NCBI RefSeq assembly: GCF_900143535.1 | Contig: NZ_FRFA01000013.1 | Span: 45,794-109,793 of the forward strand | Reading direction: 5' to 3' | Length of the DNA: 64,000 nt | Source: Tateyamaria sp. Alg231-49 | GTDB lineage: Bacteria; Pseudomonadota; Alphaproteobacteria; Rhodobacterales; Rhodobacteraceae | Part shown: piece by piece, positions 50,771 through 60,776 of the stretch | Layout: the number at the start of each line of letters is the position of its first letter | Position numbering within the stretch: position 1 is the first letter of the stretch | Translations under genes and position numbers: made by a program | The notes under the pieces: generated by a model | The model's input: only the letters and a program-made list of their open reading frames with translations | Told to the model about the DNA's origin: nothing | Database searches by the model: none

Positions 50771-52291
50771 TCAGCCTTTGAAGTTCCACGGTAGCAGCTG
50801 ATCGATGTCCTTCTGCTTATGGCCATTGACGATGGCTGTGAGGACGCCGGTCAGATAGGTATGCGGCTCGATCTGGTTCAGTTTGCAGGTTTCGATAAGC
50901 GACGCGAGCATGGCCCAGTTTTGGGCACCTGTGTCGTGACCGGCAAAGAGCGCGTTCTTTCGCTGGAGGGCAATCGGGCGGATGGTCCGTTCCACGGCAT
51001 TGCTGTCCATCTCGATGCGGCCATCGGTCAGGAACAGGATCAGCCCGTTCCAGTATTTGGTTATGTATTTGAGGGCCTCGCCGGTTGGGGATTTGGCAGA
51101 TACCTGTGACCTGGCTTGATCCAGCCAAGATTTGAACGTTTTGATTTTGGGTTCGGACTTTTGCTGCCGGATTGCCAGGCGTTCTTGGGCAGATGCGCCA
51201 CGCGTCTGTGCCTCGATCCGGTACAGGGCTGCGATCTGCTTGAGCCCTTCATCAGCGATAGGAGCCACGTTGTTGTGGGTCAGCTCTTATAGCTTGCGAC
51301 GCGCATGCGCCCAGCAATAAGCCAGCCCAATCGGGTAATCGTCACGCAAATCAAGCACGCGGTTGTATCCGGCATAGCCGTCGACCTGCAGAATGCCACC
51401 GAAGCCCTGCAATATCTCTGATGCGTATTTGCCAGACCGCCCCGGTGCGTAGGTAAACACGACGCCGGGCGGTTCTAGCCCGTTCCAAGCACGGTCATCG
51501 CGCGCGAGTGCCCAAAAGTAACCCTTCTTTGTCTTGCCGCTTCCCGGATTGAGGACCGGCGCGGGCGTCTCATCCATGAACAGCTTTGAACTTGTTTTGA
51601 GATGATCCAGCAGCGCGTCATGAACAGGCTTCAACTCATGGGCCGCTTTGCCGACCCAAAAGGCCAAGGTGGAACGGTCGATGTTGACGCCCTGACGCGC
51701 ATAGATTTGGCTTTGGCGATACAACGGCAGGTGATCGGCATACTTTGAGACGATCACGCTGGCGATTGTCGCCTCGGTTGGCATGCCACCTTCGATCAAG
51801 CGCGGTTTGGCGGGTGCTTGCACGATGCCAGCTTCGCAGGATCGGCAGGCATATTTGGGACGGCGGGTGACAATCACCCGGAACTGGGCGGGGACGATGT
51901 CTAGCCGTTCGCTGACATCTTCGCCTATGACATGACGCTTAGTTCCACATCCGCAGGCGCGCTTGGGCTCAATGACCACCTCAACCCGTTCCAGGTGCTT
52001 GGGCAGTGACCCCCGGTTGGTTTGGCGCGGCTTTGGGGACCGCAAGGGGGCAGTCCGTTCGTCTGCATCAATCTCAGCTTCCACCTGCGCGATGGCGGTC
52101 TCGATATCTTCGAATTCCAGCTCATACTGGGCTGGGTCAATCTTCTCGGATTTGGTCCCAAAGAGCGCCTTTTTGAACGAGGCCACCAAGGCCTCAAGCC
52201 GCGCATTCTGATCCTGTTGCGCACGGATGATCGCCTTCAGCTCGGCAATGTCGTCAGGTAATTCATCAGGTGCGGTCATGCCCGATGCCAT
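50771..52291 (-). pseudogene. tnpC: IS66 transposase TnpC interrupted by one in-frame stop
   Basis: The frame runs from ATG 52291 (MASGMTAPDE; ATG at 52279 also possible) through FMDETPAPVL and VDGYAGYNRVL to AHARRKL. It then meets TAA at 51287-51289 and continues in the same frame with ELTHNN and NAVERTIRPIALQRKNALF to a normal end. All three catalytic acidic residues (DDE) are encoded, but on either side of the stop. Intact homologues usually have Tyr there (RRKLYEL), so a single base change is enough. Confidence 0.88.
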
Positions 52292-52334
52292 AACAAAACA
52301 GGGGCAGAATGACTCGCACAAACGCCCCTGTGAG

Positions 52335-52688
52335 TCACTCCGCCGCAGCCGGAGCCGCTACCTCCAAAGGGCGCACGCGCCGCCAATCCAAACCCGCAAA
52401 GAGTGCCTCAAACTGGGCCGGTTCCAGACGCATCACACCGTTCCTGATCGCAGGCCATGTGAAGCTGTTATCCTCAAGCCGTTTGTAGGCCATCACGAGC
52501 CCGCTACCGTCCCAGTAGATCAGCTTCAGCCGATCCGCACGCTTGGCACGGAACACATAGACCGATCCATCAAAAGGCTTCTGGCGCAATTGGCTTTGCT
52601 CCAAGGCGGCCAGCCCGTCATGGCCCTTGCGGAAGTCCACCGGATCACTGGCCACAAAAATCCGCACCTTGTGGGATGGCGTGATCAC
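52335..52688 (-). CDS. tnpB: IS66 accessory protein TnpB, 117 aa
   Basis: VRIFVASDPVDFRKGHDGLA and the VYVFRAKRADRLKLIYWDGSG region are diagnostic of IS66 TnpB (Orf2), needed with TnpA and TnpC for transposition. It is of normal length and overlaps the tnpA stop by ATGA. Confidence 0.93.
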   Translation of the reverse strand: MITPSHKVRIFVASDPVDFRKGHDGLAALEQSQLRQKPFDGSVYVFRAKRADRLKLIYWDGSGLVMAYKRLEDNSFTWPAIRNGVMRLEPAQFEALFAGLDWRRVRPLEVAAPAAAE

Positions 52689-53071
52689 GTCGCCAAAGCC
52701 CGCGTGATAGCGCCGATCCGCGCCGCTGGCGTCGCCGCATCAAGACGAACGGTGACATCGCCTTTGATCACATCAATCGTGCCAGAAGAGGTGACAGGAA
52801 GAGGCTGGAGCACGGGCGCAGGCGCTTCAATCTCAACCGGTACAAAATCCATGCCGTCCAAATTTGGCAGAACCAGCTTGCCCTGCCGCGCCATCCGCCG
52901 CCAATCTGACACTGTGCTGGGGATCAGCTCATACCGCTTGGCAACCGCGTTGACCGTCTCGCCCTCAATCAACGTCTCCGCTACGATCCGAGCCTTCAAC
53001 TCCGATGGCCAATTCCGTTTGCCGTCTGCACGGCGTGGCACCCTTGCCAGAAACTCGCTTGTAGCTCCCAT
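52685..53071 (-). CDS. tnpA: IS66 accessory protein TnpA, 128 aa
   Basis: RNWPSELKARIVAETLIEGE followed by VNAVAKRYELIPSTVSDWRR is the helix-turn-helix of the IS66/IS3 OrfA-type protein, which helps recognise the element ends. It is first in the transcription order of the IS. Confidence 0.92.
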   Translation of the reverse strand: MGATSEFLARVPRRADGKRNWPSELKARIVAETLIEGETVNAVAKRYELIPSTVSDWRRMARQGKLVLPNLDGMDFVPVEIEAPAPVLQPLPVTSSGTIDVIKGDVTVRLDAATPAARIGAITRALAT

Positions 53072-53154
53072 CGAAAAACTCCCTCAAACCAAAGAAGCCT
53101 CTGAATCGCAGATCAAGCGTCAGCTCGAAAGTGTGGGGGCACCGCACCGCTTAC

Positions 53155-53162
53155 CGCTATCA
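53155..53162. repeat. target-site duplication, right copy (IS66)
   Basis: CGCTATCA follows the right end of the IS66 element, identical to 50751-50758. Confidence 0.85.
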
Positions 53163-53222
53163 AGTGATAGTCTGTAAAACGATTGCCTCGCTTCAAGGCA
53201 CAATCACCTTGACAGACTCTCA

Positions 53223-53900
53223 CTACTTGCCTGTCGGGATTAGTACACTTGCTGGAGTTCGGGCGATCAACGAGATGTCCAATGCAAGAGATATATTCTC
53301 AGAATATTCTGCATCAAATTCAACGCGTTGCGCGTAAGAAGCTTCGTTTCGGCCAGACAGTTGCCAAATCCCAGTTATCCCCGGTTTGCACTGCAGATAA
53401 GCCGCTCTGTTCGCCCCATAGCGAGCCAGTTCCTCTTCAATGACGGGACGCGGCCCGACAAAGCTCATTTCTCCGCGCAGTACGTTGATGATTTGTGGCA
53501 GCTCATCCAAGCTGGTCCTGCGCATGAATGAGCCAAAACGTGTTATTCTGGGGTCGTTGGTCAGCTTTTGATCGTAATCCCATTCCGCGCGAGCGTCCGG
53601 GTCGGATTCGAGTAAGTCGCGAAGACGTTCATTCGCGTCTTGCACCATCGAACGGATTTTCCAGCACTTAAATTTCGATCCATGTTGCCCGATTCGCTGA
53701 TGACCATAGAATCCAGAGCCACCTTCGGCACGTGCAATCATCCAAAGGACTGCAACCACAGGGGCAAGCAGGGGGAACAGCACCAAAGCAAGAGCAATAT
53801 CAAGAACGCGCTTTCCAAAGCGCTCATACCAGCCAACATTTTCGGTCTTTGGAAGTGCGATAGCATCTGCTCCGACCCCAGATATGTCTTCATATTTCAA
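53223..53900 (-). CDS. ExoY/WbaP-type undecaprenyl-phosphate sugar-1-phosphate transferase, 225 aa
   Basis: One N-terminal membrane segment ([19 protein letters not shown]) is followed by the cytoplasmic catalytic domain: [46 protein letters not shown] and [16 protein letters not shown]. It is the short, single-helix ExoY form. It starts synthesis by loading the first sugar phosphate onto undecaprenyl phosphate. It is separated from its former downstream region by the IS66 insertion, which ends 60 bp after its stop. Confidence 0.92.
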   Translation of the reverse strand: MKYEDISGVGADAIALPKTENVGWYERFGKRVLDIALALVLFPLLAPVVAVLWMIARAEGGSGFYGHQRIGQHGSKFKCWKIRSMVQDANERLRDLLESDPDARAEWDYDQKLTNDPRITRFGSFMRRTSLDELPQIINVLRGEMSFVGPRPVIEEELARYGANRAAYLQCKPGITGIWQLSGRNEASYAQRVEFDAEYSENISLALDISLIARTPASVLIPTGK

Positions 53901-54348
53901 ATTTTCAGGCCCCTGAGGCAGTCTTACCGCGCAGTTTTACATCATTTTTATTTTTACTGAATTTTTCGCATCGCAGCAAATGGAGCCTTTGTAAATTGGT
54001 TTGTTGGGCGAGGTCATTCTGCAGTCGCAGCTAAAATTTTGTGCGCTGAAAGTTAAAGCTAAAGTTGAGGATATCTAAAAAGTAATTTTATATCAATATC
54101 GTGGCCTGTTTCTACTGCTGTGATTGTGTGAGCGCGTATCTGCAGCCAAATTACGCAATGGTTACGAAAAATACTCGCGTGGGCAGCAGAGCCACCCCAT
54201 ACATTCTCGCCAAAAGAGAATCACCGCACCTTTGCTGGGAACATCTGGACTTAGCTGCAAATGCAATCTGACGCCTTTTCCGTTCTGTGCATTGACCGCC
54301 GGGAAAGGGGTAGAAACGAAGCTGTTTCTTAGCGCGCTTGTTCGCTGG
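53901..54348. other. AT-richer intergenic region upstream of the ExoY-type gene
   Basis: No gene, RNA or clear repeat is seen. Its lower GC content than neighbouring coding DNA is compatible with a promoter or regulatory region for the ExoY-type gene, which reads away from it. Confidence 0.35.
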
Positions 54349-55773
54349 CTATCCCTTGGCACCTTGCCCACGAGAATACACGTCCTCGTACCGAATGATG
54401 TCATCCTCACCCAGATACGAACCTGTTTGTACCTCAATAATAACCATAGGCACTTTGCCGGGGTTCTCCATGCGGTGCACAGCACCTAGTGGGATATAGA
54501 CAGATTGGTTTTCGCTGATCAGTTTGACCTCTTCATCCACTGTCACCTTGGCGGTGCCTTCAACAACAATCCAATGCTCTGCGCGGTGATGGTGACTTTG
54601 CAGGCTCAGTGCCGCACCGGGGTGGACGACGATCCGTTTGACCTGAAACCGATTGCCAATAACGAGGCTTTCAAACCAGCCCCAAGGGCGGTGATCCTTG
54701 GGGAACTGCTCGGCCTGCAATGCACCTTGCGCTTTCAGTGATTTGACAGCCAGTTTGACATCCTGTCCGCGGGAAGTATCAGCGACAAGGACGGCATCGT
54801 TCATCGCAATGGCGACTATGTTCTTGAGGCCAATTCCCACAAGCGCCATTTCGTCGCTTTCGGAACGAAGCAGCGTCGCATCGCAGTCGATAGCCGTAGC
54901 ATGACCATGGGTGGCCACACCGCGATCGTCCTGCGGGCTTTCCCGCAACACGGCATCCCATCCCCCAAGGTCAGACCATGCACTGGTGTAGGGAACAACG
55001 GACAGGTTGTCGGCACGTTCCATCACAGCGTAATCAATCGAGATATCTTCGACCTTGGACCAAGCCGCTGGTGCGAGGCGCAGGAACCCAAGGTCGGCCT
55101 CGGCGCTGTCCACCGCCTCGGTCACCGGGGCGATCAGGTTGGGTGCATGCGCCTTGAACGCATCAATAATGGCAGACGCCTTGAACATGAAAATCCCTGC
55201 GTTCCACATGTGCCGGCCTGATGCCACAAGTGTGGCTGCGGTTTCTGCGTCAGGCTTTTCCACAAAGCGGGACAGGGGGGCAGGGTGGCCGTCACTGGCT
55301 TTTTCCAGTTCAAGATAGCCGTAGCCCGTTTCGGGATAGGTCGGCTTGATTCCGAACGTAACCAGCTGTCCAGTCCGGGCGACGTCCAAAGCGGTCATAG
55401 CAGCAGCATGAAAGTCGGCACTGTCTGGAATCAGGTGATCAGAAGGACAAACCAACATGACCGCTTCGGGGTCCGTTGCGTCAAGATAAAGCGCGGCGGC
55501 CAAAACGGCGGGCGCCGTATTGCGCCCCTCGGGCTCGATCAGGATCGCGCCCGGATCAATGCCAAGAGCGGCAAGTTGTTCGGTCACAATAAAGCGGAAA
55601 TCAGATCCGGTGATCACCAACAGTTTTTCAAAAGATCGCAACCGCTCTGCCGAAGCCTGAAACAGCGTCTGCTCACCCAGAAGCGGCACAAATTGTTTTG
55701 GATAGCTTTTGCGAGACAGCGGCCAAAGCCGTGTGCCCGAGCCGCCGCACAGCAGAACCGGTGTAATCGTCAT
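54349..55773 (-). CDS. manC: mannose-1-phosphate guanylyltransferase / mannose-6-phosphate isomerase, 474 aa
   Basis: The nucleotidyltransferase signature GGSGTRLWPLSRKSYPKQF is at about residues 10-28 and FVEKPDAET further on. The C-terminal cupin has RPWGWFESL, HHHRAEHWIVVEGTA and the VYIPLGAVHRMENPG segment of the type II isomerase. The bifunctional enzyme makes GDP-mannose from fructose-6-phosphate-derived precursors. It is last in the yjbH-yjbF-wza-manC unit, 18 bp after wza. This makes mannose, fucose or a related GDP-sugar a likely component of the polymer. Confidence 0.95.
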   Translation of the reverse strand: MTITPVLLCGGSGTRLWPLSRKSYPKQFVPLLGEQTLFQASAERLRSFEKLLVITGSDFRFIVTEQLAALGIDPGAILIEPEGRNTAPAVLAAALYLDATDPEAVMLVCPSDHLIPDSADFHAAAMTALDVARTGQLVTFGIKPTYPETGYGYLELEKASDGHPAPLSRFVEKPDAETAATLVASGRHMWNAGIFMFKASAIIDAFKAHAPNLIAPVTEAVDSAEADLGFLRLAPAAWSKVEDISIDYAVMERADNLSVVPYTSAWSDLGGWDAVLRESPQDDRGVATHGHATAIDCDATLLRSESDEMALVGIGLKNIVAIAMNDAVLVADTSRGQDVKLAVKSLKAQGALQAEQFPKDHRPWGWFESLVIGNRFQVKRIVVHPGAALSLQSHHHRAEHWIVVEGTAKVTVDEEVKLISENQSVYIPLGAVHRMENPGKVPMVIIEVQTGSYLGEDDIIRYEDVYSRGQGAKG

Positions 55774-55791
55774 CTGTCAGGTCCTCTAAAC

Positions 55792-57153
55792 TCAGTCCGT
55801 CGCAAAGCGCGCAGTATTGATCAATGATGGCAATATCTGAGATACGGCCCGGTTCCATGTCGTAATCGGTTGCTGTGCAATAAATACGACATCATCTGGG
55901 CGCATCTCAAAATTTGTCATCAAGGCAAAGTTTGCGGCGTTTCGCGCGTCCAGATGCCATGCCGTGACAGCCCCAAATTCCCGAGGGTCTTGCGACGCGC
56001 GCAACACATAGATTTGCGAAATGTCACCGGATTCAACCGTGACCCCACGCGCGTTGTCAAACAACGCATCCGCCAGATTGGCGGTGCGCTCGAATGGCAA
56101 AGCATAGCGGGTCTGCGTCCGCACTTCCCCCGTCAAATACACATAATCACGATTATCTGCGCCAAGCTCCTGACGTAGCTCGTAGTTTGTTCGTGCCTCT
56201 GTCAGTTCTGCTCGGCGTGTGTTGACCTCAAATTGCAGTTCTACAATCGCAGTGTTACGCGCTTGTCGGCGTGCGTCTGACAGCAGGATTTGCTGCTGGA
56301 AATATGTTTCGGCCTGATCGAGTTCATATTCCGTGTCGACAAAAACCGCGTCGCCATCAACCAGCCGCGTGCGCAAAAGATTGGCACGGCTGTAGAGCGT
56401 CGTAAGTGGGATCTGATAAAGCGTGCCGTCACGATAGATGCGCACCGAAGCAAAATCCTGATCCGGCACTGTCACACTGCCCGCAGCCGCCAACGCGTCG
56501 CCAAGGAACAGAGGTGTCAGCCCAATTGGCACAACGGCAGGCGTGCCGACCGCACCCCCGATCGACACTTTGCGGGAATTGAACTCGGCAATTTCGAGGC
56601 TGAAAGTCGGATCGAACTGATTTTCAACAAGGCGCTGAAACAGAACATCTTCGGCGGACTCGATGGTCAGCCCCGCAATGCGCACCCGGCCCACATTCGG
56701 AATATTGACTGACCCGTCGTCCTGCACTGTATAACCTTGCCGGGAGTTTTGCGCCGCAAGCAAACCGGATAATTCTTCGACGGTTGAACCAGAGCTTGGG
56801 GTTGAAAACAGAACCACGTCGCCGATGCCGATTTCGTAAGGGCCGGGATTTGCGGCTGGAGGAATGCGCAATTCAAGATCACCGGGGCGCGCCTCAAGAT
56901 CGAATGTAGGTTCAGGCAACGCGCCTGCGCCGCGCAGCCCCGACCCCCCGCCGGCTGTCAACGAGAACACGGCAGGCAATGTCTTGGGATTATAGGGCGA
57001 ACGGTTGGCCAAAACGACCGTTTCGCCGTTCATGGGCACAACCCGCACATTGGTTCCGCCCGCCGGGCCTGATTGTACCGAAGACGAGCGATAAATCGTA
57101 CCGCAGCTTGAAACTGCCACCAAAGCAGCCGCCGCTATGATGTACTTCAGCAT
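55792..57153 (-). CDS. wza: Wza-like outer-membrane polysaccharide export lipoprotein, 453 aa
   Basis: The lipobox is VAVSSC (Cys17). YEIGIGDVVLFSTP starts the Poly_export domain, IPNVGRVRIAGLTIESAE follows, and SLBB-type segments (VSIGGAVGTPAVVPIG; YVYLTGEVRTQTRYALP) complete the pattern. It forms the periplasmic and outer-membrane export channel working with Wzc. It is somewhat longer than E. coli Wza (379), with an extra N-terminal stretch. Same unit as yjbH and yjbF. Confidence 0.9.
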   Translation of the reverse strand: MLKYIIAAAALVAVSSCGTIYRSSSVQSGPAGGTNVRVVPMNGETVVLANRSPYNPKTLPAVFSLTAGGGSGLRGAGALPEPTFDLEARPGDLELRIPPAANPGPYEIGIGDVVLFSTPSSGSTVEELSGLLAAQNSRQGYTVQDDGSVNIPNVGRVRIAGLTIESAEDVLFQRLVENQFDPTFSLEIAEFNSRKVSIGGAVGTPAVVPIGLTPLFLGDALAAAGSVTVPDQDFASVRIYRDGTLYQIPLTTLYSRANLLRTRLVDGDAVFVDTEYELDQAETYFQQQILLSDARRQARNTAIVELQFEVNTRRAELTEARTNYELRQELGADNRDYVYLTGEVRTQTRYALPFERTANLADALFDNARGVTVESGDISQIYVLRASQDPREFGAVTAWHLDARNAANFALMTNFEMRPDDVVFIAQQPITTWNRAVSQILPSLINTARFATD

Positions 57154-57165
57154 CCTAAGTCTCCT

Positions 57166-57810
57166 TCATTCCGGTACAATACGCGTCGAAATTGCACCGA
57201 CGACTGGGCCCGCCCATTGCCGGGACAGTATAATAGAGCCACGCGATGGTGCCACCCAGTACAAGTTTACGAACTCCTGATCGAGGCTTCGGCAACTTTC
57301 ACGCATAAGGCGCGTATCGACTGGAGTCCCAAAAAGGTCAATCTCCCGTGCGCCATCGTTATCAACCCGGCAGCGATAAGTGCGTGTGACAGCACGCTCT
57401 TCCCCATCCAGATAGGTGTGGAACCGATCCGACCAGCCTGATCGCATGCCAAGCACCAACTCCAATGGCTCCGAAAGCTCCGAAGCAAGCAATCCTTCGC
57501 CGAAACCGCGAGTACTGTGCAGAATTCCCGATTGCAGAGTGAGCTGTGCACCTTCGGGGCTGATCCAATACGCAAATTCACCATTTTGCCGTTCCAGCAA
57601 CAGGTTCCCGTTGGTTTCCAGATCTACAAAGCCGACTTGCAGTACAGGAGCTTTCGCTTGAAACAATGAGATAAACCGAGGCGAAATACTGGCCTGTTCA
57701 GGCCGTAAAGCCAAATTCGCCTGGCCAAGCGCACTGCTTTCGTCGAGGACGTCGCCGCAGCCGACCAATGCCAACAGCAACGCAACGACATGTCCAAAGC
57801 GCGGTATCAT
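57166..57810 (-). CDS. yjbF: YjbF/GfcB-family lipoprotein, 214 aa
   Basis: The lipobox is ALVGC (Cys18). The mature part (LLLERQNGEFAYWISPEGAQ, ILHSTRGFGEGLLAS, TYRCRVDNDGAREID) follows the YjbF/GfcB pattern with the GIL-TRGxG region. It is an outer-membrane lipoprotein linked to group 4-like capsule or exopolysaccharide secretion. Its start overlaps the yjbH stop, and wza follows 12 bp later. Confidence 0.85.
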   Translation of the reverse strand: MIPRFGHVVALLLALVGCGDVLDESSALGQANLALRPEQASISPRFISLFQAKAPVLQVGFVDLETNGNLLLERQNGEFAYWISPEGAQLTLQSGILHSTRGFGEGLLASELSEPLELVLGMRSGWSDRFHTYLDGEERAVTRTYRCRVDNDGAREIDLFGTPVDTRLMRESCRSLDQEFVNLYWVAPSRGSIILSRQWAGPVVGAISTRIVPE

Positions 57811-59918
57811 CGGTAAAAGCGCCCCCAGCCGTTGTTCAACCCGATTGCACGGTTGTCCCGGGTCACTCCATAGAGACGATTTGCAACAAACAACCGCGCG
57901 CCACCATCACGGGTAACCGGCTGAATCGTGCGGCCATAATTTTCTCGGGACGGTTTCCCCGTCAACCATGACAGTGGAATAGTCATCCGGATTCCTTTGT
58001 CGAAGGAGCCTTCGCCAAAGTCTTCAAACGACACATCCGTCAGTGTGAAATAGCCGCCAATCTTGAACCCGTTGTTGAACTCTCGATCGATTCCCAGCGT
58101 GGCACCCCAATCGCCCGCAAGATAGCGGCCTGCATCAACCTGTGCGACAAAACCACTGCGAAAATCGTAATAGGCAGACGCGTGACCCGTCACGACATCA
58201 TAGTCCTGCAAACCAAACAGCATGTCGAAATCCCGTTGTCGAACATAGTTTATCTCAACTCCAAGGGCCAACGGGCTATCGATTGGATACCACAAAAGTT
58301 CACCTGACACGCCAGCATACATCGCTTCGAGATAGCCTGCAGAAACGCGGCCAAAAACATTCTCGCGCGGCTTGAACATATATTCGGCGGTCAGGCGATT
58401 GATCTCGAGGTCAGATTCTATTGCATAGAGCGCTGCATCTGACCGGACGCGCGGCAGAACCGAGTCCGATCGTCGTGTCGCCTCGTCAATGTTGCCGATG
58501 ACAGGTTGGCGAAGAAGCATATCAAAACTCAAACCCGGGTTTGGGCGATAGCTCATTGCCAGCTGAGCACCAAAATCGAAGCGCAAAGGTTCATCCGGAT
58601 CAAAGAAAGAGAATCTTGTGAAGGGACCAAAACCGTAGAAAAACTTTGGGTAAAGCCCGTCAATCTCGCCATCGCGGGTATCGGGATCAGCATCCTCGAT
58701 CTGACTTCGCGACAGGGACCGCCACGCTCCGTCAACATCCGTTTGCAACTCCCTCAGATCATCGCGTTGCAAGGTAATTGTGCTGTTCGGTACACCAAAC
58801 TCCTGCGTGGTGATGATGAACGTATCAATATTGCTGGGCAAAGTATTGGCCATTACCCGCGCCGCCCGGCCAATAGCCTGCGCCTCGATACCCCACAAAG
58901 TGTTCTCTATCCGGATCGTGGCGCGCGGGCCATCAACGACAAAGCCTTCAAGGGTCATACCCTCTTCTTCCAAACGCTCTTGCATCAACTGCCGAGCACG
59001 GGTGAGCGACTTGCGATCACTCAACTGCATATCCGCCAAAGTGGCTTCACTGCGATTGCCGATGGGCAACGGCGCTTTGTCAAATCCACCCGGGGCCCGA
59101 GGGTTTTTTGGATTGAAGACATAGCTGTATTGAAGGCCGATTTCCCGACCACCGATGACGAAGGCGCGCAGGTTGGAACCACTGGAAAAAGTGTAGTTGA
59201 GGCCGACGTTGAAGGGCGATTCGATGTCGACCAGACCGCGTTCGACTTCGTCATCGTAAGCATCAGTTGAATATTCCAGCTGAAAGCTCAGCCGGTCGGT
59301 CGCCTGATACTCTACACCCGCAAAAATCGCGGCTGGGCCCCGAAACCAAGCGCCAGTGTCGAGCTGCCCGGTTTCTTCAATTCCGCGAGGTTCAGGGCGG
59401 GTTCGAAACGAATCAAAGATATACGACAGCGGATTACGAAACTCTCCCCGCTGAGCCAACCGGCCCCAACCCATGCCCCCGGTGACCGTAAAGCGATCAC
59501 CAAAGCTTTTTGTAGCTACGACGTATTCGCTCGAAAGGCGCCCGGTGCCACCAAAATCGCGCAATCCAAAGGCCAGACCAGGTGTGGTCTCAGTTTCAAA
59601 CGCCATTTGAAAGTGAACATCAAAACTGCGATCATAAAAGTTTTCAGGCGCGGTTGGCGACCCTTCATTAAAGTTTCGAAGAATGCTGTACCGGAACGAT
59701 CCATACACGCGAGGGAGAACCTGAAAGGTAAGCGTGTTCCTCGTATTGTTTCCGAAGTAATTGGTCGTCAGCGCGACTTCACCGTCCTCAAGCACTTGAG
59801 CCGTCGGCAAGTCGATCAAACCAGGGGTGCCAAATGTCGAGAGTGTTTGCGCGCCGACAGGCTCAGCAGCGGCGAGGCCAAGGCAACCGTAAAATACTGC
59901 CAAATATCGCAGCTTCAT
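57807..59918 (-). CDS. yjbH: YjbH/GfcD-family outer-membrane protein, 703 aa
   Basis: A signal peptide (YLAVFYGCLGLAAAEPVGAQ) is followed by LSTFGTPGLIDLPTAQVLED, the characteristic start of the YjbH family. A long succession of amphipathic beta strands gives an outer-membrane beta-barrel form (SFQLEYSTDAYDDE, LSYRPNPGLSF-like). The length of about 700 is normal. It is involved in exopolysaccharide export across the outer membrane. It is first gene of its minus-strand unit, divergent from the phosphatase at 60051. Confidence 0.9.
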   Translation of the reverse strand: MKLRYLAVFYGCLGLAAAEPVGAQTLSTFGTPGLIDLPTAQVLEDGEVALTTNYFGNNTRNTLTFQVLPRVYGSFRYSILRNFNEGSPTAPENFYDRSFDVHFQMAFETETTPGLAFGLRDFGGTGRLSSEYVVATKSFGDRFTVTGGMGWGRLAQRGEFRNPLSYIFDSFRTRPEPRGIEETGQLDTGAWFRGPAAIFAGVEYQATDRLSFQLEYSTDAYDDEVERGLVDIESPFNVGLNYTFSSGSNLRAFVIGGREIGLQYSYVFNPKNPRAPGGFDKAPLPIGNRSEATLADMQLSDRKSLTRARQLMQERLEEEGMTLEGFVVDGPRATIRIENTLWGIEAQAIGRAARVMANTLPSNIDTFIITTQEFGVPNSTITLQRDDLRELQTDVDGAWRSLSRSQIEDADPDTRDGEIDGLYPKFFYGFGPFTRFSFFDPDEPLRFDFGAQLAMSYRPNPGLSFDMLLRQPVIGNIDEATRRSDSVLPRVRSDAALYAIESDLEINRLTAEYMFKPRENVFGRVSAGYLEAMYAGVSGELLWYPIDSPLALGVEINYVRQRDFDMLFGLQDYDVVTGHASAYYDFRSGFVAQVDAGRYLAGDWGATLGIDREFNNGFKIGGYFTLTDVSFEDFGEGSFDKGIRMTIPLSWLTGKPSRENYGRTIQPVTRDGGARLFVANRLYGVTRDNRAIGLNNGWGRFYR

Positions 59919-60050
59919 TGGCTGCCTTTCTCACTACTCAAAACCCGTATATCAACCAAAGGTGGAAGCCTTCACTTCCCAATCCACTACGCCTATGATT
60001 TTAAGACAGGTTGCGCCTCTACTGAAACATCACTTACCCGAGAAATACGC

Positions 60051-60776
60051 ATGTTCAAAAGGCTCTTTAGGCGATTTGTTGCTAGCTCGGACTTTCCGGC
60101 AACAGCCCCTGAAAGCCCGTTCATTGCTGTCGGCGACATTCATGGATGCGTGGATTTACTCGAGCGTTACCTAGGCCTTGAACCCGGCGACCCGCTGGTC
60201 TGTGTAGGCGACTACGTTGATCGCGGCGACAACAGTGCAGAAGTATTGCGCCTGCTGCACGCACGCCCGGACATCATCTGCCTGTCCGGCAACCACGAAG
60301 AGATGATGCTGGATTTCCTGAAGGACCCAGCAGGTTCTGGGGCGCGTTGGCTGCGCTATGGGGGATTGCAAACGCTGGCCAGCTTCGGCGTTGCCGGTGT
60401 GACCGAAACCAGTAGCGCCGACGCGATGGCGCAGGCGCGTGATCAGTTGCAAGACGCAATGGGCCCAGACCTGATCACATGGATGAAAAGACTGCCAAAG
60501 TGTTGGCAATCTGGCAATGTGGCTGTTGTCCATGCAGGCGCCGACCCTGCGCAAAGTATAGAAAATCAAACTGAAAAAGTCTTGCACTGGGGCCACCCGG
60601 ACTTTGCAAAGGCCACAAGGACAGATGGCGTTTGGATCGTTCATGGACACACGATCGTTGCGGAACCAACCGCCACCCGCGGCCGTATTTCAATAGACAC
60701 CGGTGCCTACGCGACCGGGCGCTTGACGGCTGCACTGATCGAACCAGGCAAGACGACATTCGAGACAATCACCTGA
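60051..60776 (+). CDS. metallophosphatase (PrpE/Ser-Thr phosphatase-like), 241 aa
   Basis: The metallophosphoesterase motifs are GDIHGC (residues 28-33), GDYVDRGDN (53-61), GNHEEMM (80-86) and a C-terminal VHGHT with ISIDTGAY. The size and motifs fit bacterial diadenosine tetraphosphatase/protein phosphatases of the PrpE type. The ATG at 60051 is chosen because similarity starts there; the longer frame runs through the promoter region. It could dephosphorylate a component of the exopolysaccharide machinery, but that is inference from location. Confidence 0.85.
   Translation: MFKRLFRRFVASSDFPATAPESPFIAVGDIHGCVDLLERYLGLEPGDPLVCVGDYVDRGDNSAEVLRLLHARPDIICLSGNHEEMMLDFLKDPAGSGARWLRYGGLQTLASFGVAGVTETSSADAMAQARDQLQDAMGPDLITWMKRLPKCWQSGNVAVVHAGADPAQSIENQTEKVLHWGHPDFAKATRTDGVWIVHGHTIVAEPTATRGRISIDTGAYATGRLTAALIEPGKTTFETIT

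Larger units (their letters stand above)
50759..53154 (-). mobile_element. IS66-family insertion sequence, 2396 bp
   Basis: The ends GTAAGCGTTGC (left) and, read inward from the right, GTAAGCGGTGC are imperfect terminal inverted repeats starting GTAAGCG as in IS66. They are bounded by the 8-bp direct repeat CGCTATCA. It carries tnpA, tnpB and tnpC in the usual order on the minus strand. The intact ends and duplication indicate a fairly recent insertion; tnpC has since been broken by a nonsense mutation. Confidence 0.92.
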
